In this document: positions 1 to 11,749 of the stretch, piece by piece | Layout of the letters: every line of letters begins with the position of its first letter | Numbering within the stretch: position 1 is the stretch's first letter | Origin: Manihot esculenta | Taxonomy: Eukaryota > Streptophyta > Magnoliopsida > Malpighiales > Euphorbiaceae | Direction: 5' to 3' | DNA length: 64,000 nt | Assembly (NCBI RefSeq): GCF_001659605.2 | Contig: NC_035174.2 | Location: 28,013,529-28,077,528 of the forward strand | Translations under genes and position numbers: made by a program | Notes under the pieces: model-generated | Databases searched by the model: none | What the model was told of the DNA's origin: nothing | Seen by the model: the letters and a program-made list of their open reading frames with translations, nothing else

Positions 1-183
1 ATTGCACTTTTTTTCACTGAAGTAAAACTGTTGGTCAAATTTCTTGCCTGATTATTAGAGCCTCTTGTTTCCCTCACTCCATTAGAACTATATTTCTCTT
101 TGTCAGTTTGGCTGCAGTTTTCATTTTGTCTCTCAACTAATTTCTTTTCTTTTTTGTACCTACTGCTTTTTGGGGTTATGCAG

Positions 184-3100
184 GTTTTGGCTGACAGCAT
201 AGGTGTTCCATGCCGACTGGTAAAAGGTCATCAATACACTGGTTCTGATGATGTTGCCATGAATTTTGTAAAGATTGATGATGGAAGGTAATTACAGTTA
301 CAACTTTCTATTTCATTTTATTTCCTTTTTCCAATGATGACTATTTTTCTCGTGGTTTTGTTATTTTTTAAGTCAGCTGGATTATTTAGGATTTAGTTCA
401 CTGTTTGCTCTGCAACAGAACATGATCTATCTTGCAAATGTGAGCTGCTATACTGTTAAGACTTCTTTTCAATGTTTAATTCTCATAAGTAGGTTAAGCT
501 ATCATATCTTAGTTTAAGAAACCAGGTATTTGGCTATTCATAGATGGGATTCTTGGAAAAGGCAACTTCATCATGTTGGACATATCTTTATGTATTAGCG
601 TTGGTTTTGAGGTTGTTGCTAGCATTAATGGTCAAATATCAGCTCTGGAGATCTCAGAGAAGGGAAATTTTCCTCTAAAATTTTAATTTATTCATTTAGA
701 AACATTGAATTACTTATTAAGTTGATGGATGGCATGGTTTCAGGGAATACATTGTTGATTTAATGGCAGACCCTGGAACACTTATTCCTTCTGATGTTGC
801 TGGATCACATGTAGAATATGAGTCGTCTTTCTTTTCTGCTAGTCCTTTGTCTCGAGACATTGACTCATCTCATAGAGCTTCTTCTAGTAGTGGGTTAGCT
901 AGTTCTTTTGAAGAACATTCGGATGCTGGGACCTTGGAGAAGAGATCCAGAATCAGGAATGTTGCAGCTGCAGGAAAACAATCTGATGAGAAGTGTGAAT
1001 TTCATGAATTTGCAAATGTGCCCAGTATAGTTAAAGGTGAAGAAGAAGCCAAGTCGTCCTTAGATGATTCTAAGAAACCTTCCAATGCAGAGAAGGTGAT
1101 GGTGCGGGAGAGTCCTGGAAGGCCTAGTTATACTCATGCTCATGCAAGATCTCCTTCATGGACTGAAGGTGTTAGCTCTCCAGCTGTACGTAGAATGAAA
1201 GTCAAAGATGTTTCACAATACATGATTGACGCAGCCAAAGAGAATCCACAGTTGGCCCAGAAACTTCATGATGTGTTACTGGAAAGTGGTGTTGTTGCTC
1301 CCCCTAGCTTGTTTACTGAAATTTATCATGAGCAGTTAGATGGATCAACTACTGAGGCCAAATCCCCTATAGAAAATAAGGATGACTACAAACAGAAGAG
1401 TGAAGCATGGCATATGAAAGATCAAGATGATCTTGGTCCTGCTCGATTTTTGCCCCCTCTGCCTCATTACAGATTGCATTCTAAAGCAAGTCCTGCTTTT
1501 AACCAACCTGAGCAACTTAAACCTGTGGAAGGTTTAGGGGTCAATTATCCTTTTGATATGAGAGAGGTCACTGGACAAACCGTATCTTCGCAGTCTGAAG
1601 TAACTCCTGTAAGTTATGTGCAAAAAGTTCCTGTTGCTGCAGCAGCAGCAGCTGCTGCAGCTGTTGTTGCATCTTCTATGGTTGCTGCTGCAGCAAAGTC
1701 AAGCACTGACTCAAACCTTCCTGTAGCAGCTGCTGCCACTGCAACTGCTGCAGCTGTTGTGGCAACAACTGCGGCTGTCAGTAAGCAGTATGAGCAGTGT
1801 GCACGAAGTGATGGAGATGCAAATAATTCTGGTTATGAGCCAAAAGGTAGTGGGGACCGTGGTAGTGGGGGCCAAGAACGTGATGCTTTAGGAGAAACTT
1901 CAGAAGGCGAAAAAACATTGAATAGATCAGTTGGCAGTGAAAGTTCAAAGTCTGATGCAGCACTAGATGATGTTGCAGAGTGTGAGATTCCATGGGAGGA
2001 AATCACCTTGGGTGAACGCATTGGACTTGGTACTGGCCTCTGACTATTCTATCAATGCAACCCTGACTATTGCTTTATACTTAGATACATTTCATACTTG
2101 TTGTGTTCTTTGTTTTGCAGGATCATACGGGGAGGTATATCACGGAGACTGGCATGGAACTGTGGGTGTTCTCGTGTCAATTAAACTTTTTCATGATTTT
2201 ATAATTTTTGTTCTGCATATGTGCCAAAATGTTTAATGTTCATAATATGCTTACTTTGGAGATGGCTAACCAACATGAAGCATGCCAGAAAATGTGACAT
2301 TAGGTTTGAAGAATTCTCTTCTTTCTAGAGGAGCTGGCACCAGTAAATATGCAGACTTACTATTAGGTGGAAAGCCATAAAGGCTTTTTTTTTTTTTAAA
2401 TACGAGTGAAGAAACTAAACGTGGCAGGTTTATGCAATGGCTTTAAATATGAAACAAAAAGAATTTAGCAAAAGTTGTTATTATCTATCTGAAAAACCAA
2501 ATGTGCAAGGTGTTACCTGATTTACATAAAAACAATTTAAGACCTGTCTTTCCCAAACTGTTGGGGAACATGTTCTCTGGGCAATCATTACATCTTGCTG
2601 TTGTTTTTCATTTTAGGAATTGTATTTTGGAGATTATCAATCTTTTAGTTTCTTAAATTCTTAGAACATGAGCTAGGATGCAGGTTTTACTTAAAGGAAA
2701 AGGTTATGGGTCAAAGTTCAATGTTCAGCACTTGTTTGTATAATGGATCATGGATAAACTAGATCAATCGAATTTGTCATCTGCTAATAATTCTAACTGT
2801 TACCATTTTGTTTTTAATAGGAAGTGGCTGTGAAGAGGTTCCTGGACCAAGGTATTTCTGTTGAATCACTTGAAGAATTCAGAAGTGAGGTACAAACTCT
2901 TCTTTGTTCTTTTTCCTATCTTAGAATTGCTGATATTATGATCCTCTAAGGGAAGGCATGGAAGAATATTCCTACAGTTCTACTTGTTTGTTAGAAATGC
3001 CCCTTGTATTAATTTCTATCTTATAAATGATGCCATGTCCGAGCTGCATCCTTCGTATGCCCCTATTATTTCTAGACTATATGATGCTGTAAAGCATCTT

Positions 3101-6100
3101 GGATACTGTTATTGTAGTTGATCAGATACCATAAGTATCAAGATGAAGGGGCTTAGGAAATAACTATTCTAGTTTAAGTAGATTTTCTTGAAACTTAATG
3201 ATGGAGGAAGAATATAAGTTGTAAGCAACATAAAAATTCTCTTCGAGTTCACTTTTGGATGTGTATTCTTTTGGCTCTGTTATCTTTGTGACAGAATGGT
3301 TTGCTCCCAATTGTTAGTCCTTTCATCTTCAGTGAAGGTGAAATTCTCACTTAGGTCTGCAGTGCACCTTTGCCAATAAGTCGACACTGTTTTCTATGAC
3401 CTTAGGATTCAAGTTAAACTGTTTTATTGGAGGTGCCTTCATTTGACATTTATATGCCTTACTCATTCATGCATGTTTGGAATTTGAAAATTAACATACA
3501 TTGGTTGTCGGAAAAATCTGCTATGCTGTTAAATTTGCTTCCAATTGTTATTTGCTTGAATTCAGCTCTTTGATTAAAATATTTATTGCAAAATGATTCA
3601 ATTCTGCAGTTATCAACAAGTGGGTTTAGAATTACTGTCATTTTATTTTTCCTTGCTCAAATATTATATCGTAGCTTTGCTAAATTTCACATTGTGTTTT
3701 TATGCGTCTACATTAGATATTATGGATAAATTTGTCCATCTTATCGTGATATCTTTGAAGCATGAGAATTTTATTAAATAGCCAATTTACTTGTGATTTG
3801 AATGCAAGGTTCGAATCATGAAAAGGCTCAGACATCCCAATGTGGTTCTTTTCATGGGAGCAGTAACTCGTGCCCCAAATCTTTCAATTGTTACAGAGTT
3901 TCTTCCTAGGTATGTTGCCATGCTCCCATTTCTTTTCTCTTTTTCCCCCTCAAATACATTTTGGAATCCAAAGTTTTGGGATTTTATTATCATTTAAGGG
4001 AACAATGTGAGTTAACTGTGCTCTATAAGCAGAAACATCATAACCTTGGAGGACTGAACTGATTAAAACTTTCAACATAAGTTATAGTTTAATGCAATGG
4101 CTAATATGTTTAATAACTATCACAGGTCATTGCCTAATTATGAGTTATTTCAGGTTCTTATCAAGTATATATTTGTAGAGTGAATGACGGGAGTGAAATA
4201 ATTAAACCTGTAAGATAACCGGATGAACTTCATAATGATCATGATGGGTCATGGGTTACCAAAATGTTAATGATCAAGGAATATTAGTTTTTGGATTTCT
4301 GTGTCAGAGTTGCTCATCTTTCACCTCCATTTTGCATGTTATTATTTTTAAATATGTCCATTTAGATGCAGAGTGGTGGTTGTTTCTTTGGGCTCCATAA
4401 TTTGGCCTACTGAACAGATTATTATTTTATGTTTCCATTCCATGCATGTTTAACAATAGTATACAGTGCCTTTCAAATCTCATTGGAGTTGCTGTCTTTC
4501 TTTATCTAATATTCATGTTAATGGGAGTATTGAGGGTTGATTTATATTTTGCAGAGGTAGTTTGTATAGACTAATCCACAGGCCTAACAATCAATTAGAT
4601 GAGCGGAGACGTTTGAGGATGGCCCTTGATGCTGTATGATTTTCTATTCATGCTTTATCTAAATATTAGTTGGCACGCTTCTTTTTTTTCTTCTTCTGTA
4701 TTGATTGGAGATTTTTTTTTCTATATGACTGAACTTCCAGGCTCGAGGAATGAATTATTTGCACAACTGCACTCCAATGATAGTACACCGTGATTTAAAG
4801 TCCCCAAATCTTCTGGTTGATAAAAACTGGGTAGTGAAGGTACTCTTGTCTTTTCATGGAGACCATGAAATCTTTCAACATGCCCTTCCACCCAGATTAT
4901 TTCCCAAGTCTAAGCGAGCATTATTTGAAACTTTTTGCCTGTCTTTAGGTTTGTGATTTTGGGCTATCGCGAATGAAGCACAGCACATTTCTCTCTTCAA
5001 GGTCAACTGCAGGGACGGTAAGCTACACTAGTATTTGGTCCTTCTCTCATAATTATTTATTTTTATAATTTTCTTGGTATCATTTGCTGCATTATTGCCT
5101 TCAGGCTGAGTGGATGGCCCCAGAAGTGCTAAGAAATGAACCTTCAGATGAAAAGTATGCAAATTCTCTTTCCCACTTGGTGTTCTTGGTATTTCTTTTT
5201 GGAACCTTGTTAAATTTTCATCATAGTAATATAAAGTGAGGATCAATATGCAGGTGTGACGTTTATAGTTTTGGGGTTATACTATGGGAACTCTGTACAT
5301 TGCAGCAACCATGGGGGGGAATGAACCCAATGCAAGTTGTTGGTGCTGTTGGATTTCAACAACGACGTCTTGACATTCCAGATAGTATGGATCCAGTCAT
5401 TGCAGATATTATTAGGAAATGCTGGCAGACGTGAGTATTTGGTCTTTTATTCTGAATATTCTGTTTTTTCTTTAATTTTATTTATTTATTTTTCAAATTT
5501 TAATATTGTGGTTTTGCCAAATATTATTGGTTGCCTTATCTTGCATGACTGTACTATCAACAATTTCTACTGCACTAGATGCTATACTTATAATAATGTT
5601 GGAACTTGCAGCTTGAAGAGACATGTAGATACAAATGCCTGTGGTTTCCATTTTCTAGTTTATAGGTCTTTGTTTCTTTTTTCCTTTGCTTTTCTCCTTT
5701 TATCTAAATTATTTTATACTTCTTTTCCCCCAAAAAATGCTGATATAGGCAAAATAGTTAAAAAAATGCATCCCCTTGAAAATTTCAATAAGCTAGATAA
5801 CCCGTTACTCCTTAGTAACGAGTCTATTCTGTTTGTCCTCAAAAGTTGGAGATAGTATCTGCAATGTAGGCCTTGAAACCTAAATGCGAATGTGTTCTTT
5901 TTTGAGCTTCTCAAGTTAAGCTGGTCAAGGTTTTCATCTCTTTAAGCTGTGGGGAAGAGTTGGATTAAGAAAAACATGTTCATAAATTCCTAGTACAATA
6001 AGCATTTCTATTTCTACCTTGCGATAGAGAAAGGAACTTAAATAATTCAACATTGAATTTAATTTAGGATACACATCTCAGAGAAATGCTTATCATGCTA

Positions 6101-8240
6101 AAACTAGCAGTTTACAGGCTCAATTTCATGCAAGGAAAGAGAATAAACACCAAAAAATTGCAATAACCATTGAAAGATGGCTAAGTATAGCCCCAGGAAC
6201 TCGTCCCATGCACAAAACCATTCTGCCTCAAAAGATGATAAATCCTCAGCTGCCTTTCACCTGCAACCTTCCTCCACATCTACTCATCATCCTCTCCTTC
6301 TGTCCCCATCCAGATATCAAAGAAACCGGTTCTTCCTCTGATGTCCAACTCGACTTTTTCTTTCAGCCCAACCAGTAAAATACTTCTGCTTTCGATTCTG
6401 TACTTAGAATACACTTAGGAATGTCCTCGCGCCAGGGCCTTTATTTCCCTTCCTATCGCTTTATAAAACCAACTATTTATATTGACTTCAGCCAAAAGAA
6501 GTCATTTGTCCAAATTGTTCAATTTATGGTGATAGTAAAACTCAAAAGCTTTAAGACCAGCACAGTTGGGTTGTCTGTATAGAACCATTTTCTACACTCC
6601 ACTAAGTCGAGGGAATTTATCATGACATTTTGAGCTATATAAAATCGGAAAAAAAAACCCTTGAACTGCAAGTCACTAGATGCTATTCAGTATTGCCTAT
6701 GGTATAATGTGAGTGATGGCAACATACACTGACTTGTTCCTTAGACTGTGCCTTGTGTGCCTAGGCAATGTCTTAGACCATATTATTAAGGGAAAAATAT
6801 TAATTAGTACCTGTCACAGGGAACTCATTAGTTAGTGCTTTTATTTTGAAAATTACATCATTAAAATGTTTGAGGTTTTAAAATATCTACTAAGTACTCC
6901 CTCCGTTAGTTTTAGTTATATATTTACTATTTAGTCCTTGTGATATAGAAGAACTCATCCATAGTTAATCCCTCAGTTTTTAAAAAAAAGTCTATTAATT
7001 AGGTTCTCTATATTGATGACATTTTAGACTTTTCTCTAACATTGAAAGGCTAAAATTAATGAAGAGACTAATTATTAGACTTTTTAAAATATTAAAAATG
7101 TTTTCATGTATTTTTCAAAATTGAGAAGTGAGTTTTTCTATACTTTAGGGATTAAATAGTAATTTTTTCTATTATTAAAGGCAAGGAACCATGCCTGATC
7201 AAGTCTGATAAACTCTTCTCAATTCATGACATCACATGATGATAAATTTATTCAAATACCAGAGCAAAAAAGGATATTTTTCCGTCTAGTTCCCCTAAGT
7301 CTCTTCCCCACTCCTCTCTCCCTTTCCAAAATGTTCCAATGTGCTATATATGTACTTGCCTATTATCTGTATGCTGTAGCTGATGTAGTTGTCACTCAGA
7401 ATGCTTTCACAGTTTCATATTGGCCTCAAAGTTGAAAGTCGAAGTAATTTAGAGATTGACTTTTAATTATAATGGATTTATGGTTCGTTAATGCTTTAGC
7501 TGACAATTTGACTGTTACAACAGGCTTCTTTCAAATACACACTGCTAATTGAAAGACTAGTGCAATTTGGATTCTGTTAGTGCCTTTATTACCTTGGCCT
7601 TTTATTCTCTATTATCAACAAGTTGTATTTTAAACTGTACCTTGCAGGTAAATGGCTTTGTATCTCCTAGTGTAAATGCCCCTGAAAGCCCTGCCAGTCT
7701 TCGTGTTCTCCTCTTTGTAGATGAATGCGCTCCTGCTTTTTTAAATCACTAACTATTTTCTTTTCTTCTTTTGTTTACTAAAAAGGAAGTGTTGAAATCT
7801 GACATGTCAAAACCAGTGTAGCACGGGAACTTCTATTTCCTCTGCAGCCGCAAAAGATCTGATTTTTCAATTTTTCTTTTTGTGCATGAAAGAATACATG
7901 TAATTAGCAAAATGCACATCGCCTAGAATTGTGGTCAATTACATGCCGTAGCTAGTGAAAATATCATGGACATAGAGCTTACTTGCTTTGTGCTTTGCAT
8001 GCTCTGTTCCATAGTGTGATTCTTGGATTTGTTGTATGTTTAGTTGGTCAAGTTGATATAAGATTAACTTTTGGCCTCATTGTAAATTGTAGGGACCCGA
8101 GATTGAGGCCAACATTTGCAGAGATAATGGCTGCTTTGAAGCCATTACAGAAGCCTATAACTGGTGCACAAGCGCTGAGACCAAGTTCATCTACGAGAGG
8201 TGGACATGAGAAAGGTCAGCAGTCGCGAGAAGCAGAATAG
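184..8240 (+). CDS. Raf-like MAPKKK, SIS8/EDR1 type (5' partial)
   Basis: Serine/threonine protein kinase of the plant Raf-like B3 group, predicted to act as a cytosolic stress or sugar signalling kinase. The window opens inside an intron, so the N-terminus is missing. Exons: 184-287, 744-2029, 2121-2161, 2821-2889, 3809-3909, 4555-4633, 4741-4839, 4949-5017, 5105-5154, 5254-5430, 8093-8240, giving 740 residues. The first two exons hold the end of the EDR1-type N-terminal domain ([10 protein letters not shown], then [13 protein letters not shown]). A linker with two alanine/valine-rich tracts follows. The kinase domain has an intact glycine loop ([11 protein letters not shown]), the VAVK lysine, [23 protein letters not shown] and [11 protein letters not shown], so it should be active. 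The poly-Ala linker resembles Arabidopsis SIS8 and its paralogue At1g18160 (from memory). The last intron, 2.66 kb, is by far the longest. Family assignment is very secure; the exact orthologue is an inference. Confidence 0.95.
6785..7170. repeat. MITE-like AT-rich repeat in last kinase intron
   Basis: This block lies in the 2.66-kb last intron of the Raf-like kinase gene. It carries phrases seen again in other spacers: 'attagt', 'attaaaat', 'gactaatta' and 'tttttaaaatattaaaaat'. The two halves are roughly inverted relative to each other. It includes the motif ctccctccgtta near 6899. I read it as a decayed copy of the same inverted-repeat family found at 26.95, 28.54, 40.9, 42.3 and 53.4 kb. 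There is no coding potential. Borders are approximate. Confidence 0.5.
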
Positions 8241-9146
8241 CAGGCAGGCTAATTGAACAAGTTATGATGAAGTCGAACTTCAGCTAGTCGGACTGCCAAA
8301 AACATGGAGGCAAATTATGGACTGTCTGTGACAAGAATGCGCATCGAACTGTGAAAATATAGAGGAATATATGGACTGTTTGGGACAAGAATTTGAAAGA
8401 GATTGATCGAAGATCATGAACCAACATACGCTCCAATTTGAGATGATTGTGATTCTTTTTTCAATGTTTCCCTTTTTCTTCTCTTGTATTCTTGTGCAGC
8501 AATCCTCAAAGTGTATTTGTTTGTAGAAAGAAAATCCATTTGAAATTGTTGTAATCAATGTTGTGTTTTTTCTTGTGCTTACAGTTTGATACCAAGCAAA
8601 TACAAACTGAAGAAAGCAGTTGGAAAAACTTTTCTTCTATGAAGAGTGATGCAGTAGATTTACTTGCAAGCTTGGCTAGATCAAAATGATGCCATTTTGT
8701 TGCTGATAAGGAATCTGATGAAGGGTGGGGAATATTGTCCAAGTATCAATATTTTCCATCATTTTCTCTTGGAAAGTTTCCTAGAGCTATTGATCAAGTT
8801 TGAGTGAACTGTCACAAGTCCTCAAAATTGATACAGGTCATGTGTCTGGCTCCTGAGTTAATCTCTAAAACATGGTGCTTAGGTTTTGCAATCTTAGATT
8901 AGATAAAGAAAAAGAGAGTTTAAGTCTATGACAGGGATAAGGGAATTTTTCTTTTGGGTTTCCCTGCAGCCAAACAGCTTCATAAAAAGGTTTAGAAAGT
9001 GAGAGGAAGAGACCCCATCATTTAAAATCCATCACATGCATGGATAAGGTAGGGACCAGCTACTGCTATGTTATTTCAAAGATAATCATCTTTTTCTATC
9101 TCACATCCTAATATCTACAGAAAGAAACTATCAATAAGCCTGAAAG
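8241..9146. other. Kinase 3' UTR and FKBP upstream region
   Basis: This spacer lies between the kinase stop codon and the FKBP start codon. The first roughly 350 bases are probably the kinase 3' UTR. The rest should contain the FKBP promoter and 5' UTR. I see no convincing TATA box, no RNA gene and no transposon structure. Short reading frames here look like chance. Confidence 0.5.
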
Positions 9147-10310
9147 ATGGCTACCTTGTTTGGCTCTCCACCATTCCTCTCTCACCCGTTAACCAGAACT
9201 AATCACATCTCTTCCTCGTCACAAACGCCGCCGCCTCCATCCACTCCACCTTCACAACCACAACCTCCACCGTCGCCGCAGCTAAGCACGAGCTTATCTG
9301 AGCAGCCGACACCAGTCTTCTCTGCTAAAGTGCAAGAACAGAAGAAATCTACCAAAGTTGAAAGCACTGACTGGATAGCTTCCACATTAACAAGGCGTTT
9401 TGGTCTTGGTGCTGGCCTTGCTTGGGCTGCTTTTCTTGCAGTTGGTGTGGTCTCTGAACAGATTAAGACCCGACTTGAAGTCTCCCAACAAGAAGCAAAT
9501 ACAAGGTCTGAAATCTAACTTCTCTATATATCCATTTCATTCTCTTACCTTTGTGAAACTTGTGTCTACAGATTATATACAAGTTTTCCAACATTCCATT
9601 AATTAGTCTGCTTCTGCAAAGAACAGTAGGATGGCTTTAATTCTCGGAAATTAGTATATATCTAAAAAACAATCCATAAAATACACGTATTATATTTAAG
9701 AAAGTATTTTGCTCAACTGCAACTGATAATATTTTGATACTTTTCACAGTTCAAATGGTAGACTTAGTCTTAAAATGAGCTTTTCCTAACTAGTTCACTG
9801 TTTTGCAGAGATGTAGAGAAGGAAGAAGAGGTGTTATTGCCTAATGGCATAAGGTACACACACTTGGACAATGTCGCCAAAGAGTGGTTGTTGAAATATA
9901 TAACGTTGTCTTATATATACATAACGTCTGTGACTGTATACATGTATTTTTGAAACAGGTACACTGAGTTGAGAGTTGGTGGTGGAGCTTCTCCAAGGGC
10001 AGGGGATTTGGTGGTGATTGAGCTAAAGGGAAAAGTAGAAGAAAGTGGAAAAGTGTTTGTTGATACATTTGGAGAGAAGAAGCCTTTGGCTCTGGTAATG
10101 GGTTCAAGGCCTTACAGTAAAGGAATATGTGAAGGTATAGAATATGCACTGAGAAGTATGAAGGCAGGAGGAAAAAGGAAAGTTATAGTTCCAGCTAATT
10201 TAGGGTTTGGAGAGAATGGTGCTGATTTAGGTCCTGATGTGCAAATTCCACCATTTGCTACTCTTGAGTATATTGTTGAGGTTGAGAGAGTTTCCATTGC
10301 ACCTGCATGA
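9147..10310 (+). CDS. FKBP17-2: FKBP17-type peptidyl-prolyl isomerase, chloroplast
   Basis: FK506-binding-protein-type peptidyl-prolyl cis-trans isomerase, predicted to act in the thylakoid lumen. Exons: 9147-9505, 9809-9853, 9959-10310, giving 251 residues. The first 60 or so residues are Ser/Pro/Thr-rich with few acids, as in a chloroplast transit peptide. A conserved segment (STDWIASTLTRRFGLGAGL) follows, with a hydrophobic stretch (LAWAAFLAVGVVS) that may be a membrane or lumen-targeting segment. The FKBP domain fills the last exon (RAGDLVVIELKG, FVDTFG, KPLALVMGSRPYSKGICEG, SMKAGGKRKVIVPANLGFG, IPPFATLEYIVEVERV). The sequence matches the FKBP17-2 pattern as I remember it, and Arabidopsis FKBP17-2 (At1g18170) neighbours the same kinase. 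Lumenal FKBPs often lack isomerase activity; that cannot be judged here. FKBP17-1 or 17-3 remain possible orthologues. Confidence 0.93.
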
Positions 10311-11749
10311 TTTTTTTTTCTTTTTCTTTTTCTTTTTCACCAAACATCTCTGAGAAAATACTTATCATTTTAAGAATATATTTTCTCTATATTTCATGAA
10401 TATAGAGAATGGTAGAATTTCTCAAAAATTTATATATATAGTTGCTTTTCTTTTTTATTTCTCTCTATTTTTTTGAATTGGACAGTATAATTGGACCTGC
10501 AGAATGAAATAAAATGGTGAGAGATCCACAGTATAATTTGACTAAGAAAATAAAAATATGATTACTGGTTTGGTTTAATTTTATTTATGTATTTATTATG
10601 AATACTGAATTTAATACATTTTTATGACTATCGGATTTCATTCACTCTGGATCAGACCGGAATCGAAAAAATAGAGTCGGTCCAAAACCCGTGAAGTCCT
10701 TTAAGCCGAACAATCCGGCTCCTCAGGTCTCTAGAAACATGGGGCATGACATACCCAATCACTTCGCAGCTTTTTTTGCATGCGTGTCGAAGGAATTAAA
10801 TGGCCGTCTGGCGTGAAGAAGGCGTCTGACACTTTCGTACATACGGACTTGCGTGACAGAGACAGGTGGCACTATAGCAGAGAGGCTTAGACATCACTGA
10901 CAGATAAATAGAAAAGAATAAAATGAGAGAAACACATTCTATCCATCTAACTCACAAAAATACTGTAAATTTTATTTTTTGAATGTCAACTTTATTTTCT
11001 AGATGTGAGAGCATTAATTTTTAAACTTTTTATTAAATTACTCCAAATTAATTTATTTTAAAATTTTAAGCTAAATTTCTTGATTTAAATTAAAAATCAA
11101 AAAGTCAATTTCTTGGTTTAGAATCTCAATCTGATTTTTAGGTTAATTGAATTCAAATTAAAACTGTTGGACCAATTTAAATAATAATAATAATAAATAA
11201 TAGAGTAAAATTGAATTTTGTATTAAAGCCTATATTTAAATATGTGAAAAATAGAAGGGAAGGAAAATAATTATGGAAAATAATGAAGGGAAACAAAATA
11301 ATTTTTATTTTCCTTTGGTTACTTTCTCTTCAATTTAGAGAGAAAATAAGAAAAAAAATATTTTTATTTTAAATATATATATATACCTCTACATGAACAA
11401 TAAAAAGAATAAAAAAAATATAATAGTAAATTTAAAAACATATCATTATTTTTCTTTCCTCTTTTATTTCTAAATGAAGGAAAATAATTTTTTTTTTCGT
11501 TTATTTTATTTTTTAAAAATCCAAACAAGAGAAAAGAAAATAACGAATGGAAAATAATCCAAACAAGAGGAGGAAAATAACAAGAGGCGTTCCTGTGGCA
11601 GAAAGCCAGCCACGTAGAAGCGTACCCATTGAAGGAATGGATTCAAGCAATACAGCCAATAGGATTTTTTTTTTTTTTTTCTTTTCACGACACCAACCCA
11701 AAAGCTATAATTACAGAACCAAAGATCAAACAACGTAATCCTGTCCAAA
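10311..11749. other. AT-rich spacer with a repeat-like GC-richer island
   Basis: This spacer separates the FKBP stop codon from the DUF1295 start codon. It begins with a T-rich 3' UTR and is mostly AT-rich. A denser island at about 10,640-10,920 (aaacccgtgaagtcctttaa, gaaggcgtctgacactttcg) has the look of a dispersed retrotransposon LTR fragment. I cannot find ends or target duplications for it. I see no gene here; the two overlapping small frames at 11,506-11,799 are A/T-run artefacts. Confidence 0.4.

Noticed and set aside
1778..2021. Minus-strand frames opposite the kinase linker exon
   Set aside because: They are shadows of the low-complexity kinase coding sequence, rich in His and Leu by composition only.
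5337..5914. A 172-codon frame in the kinase gene
   Set aside because: It starts inside a kinase exon in the wrong frame and runs through the last intron; the residues are intron-like (Phe, Leu, Tyr).
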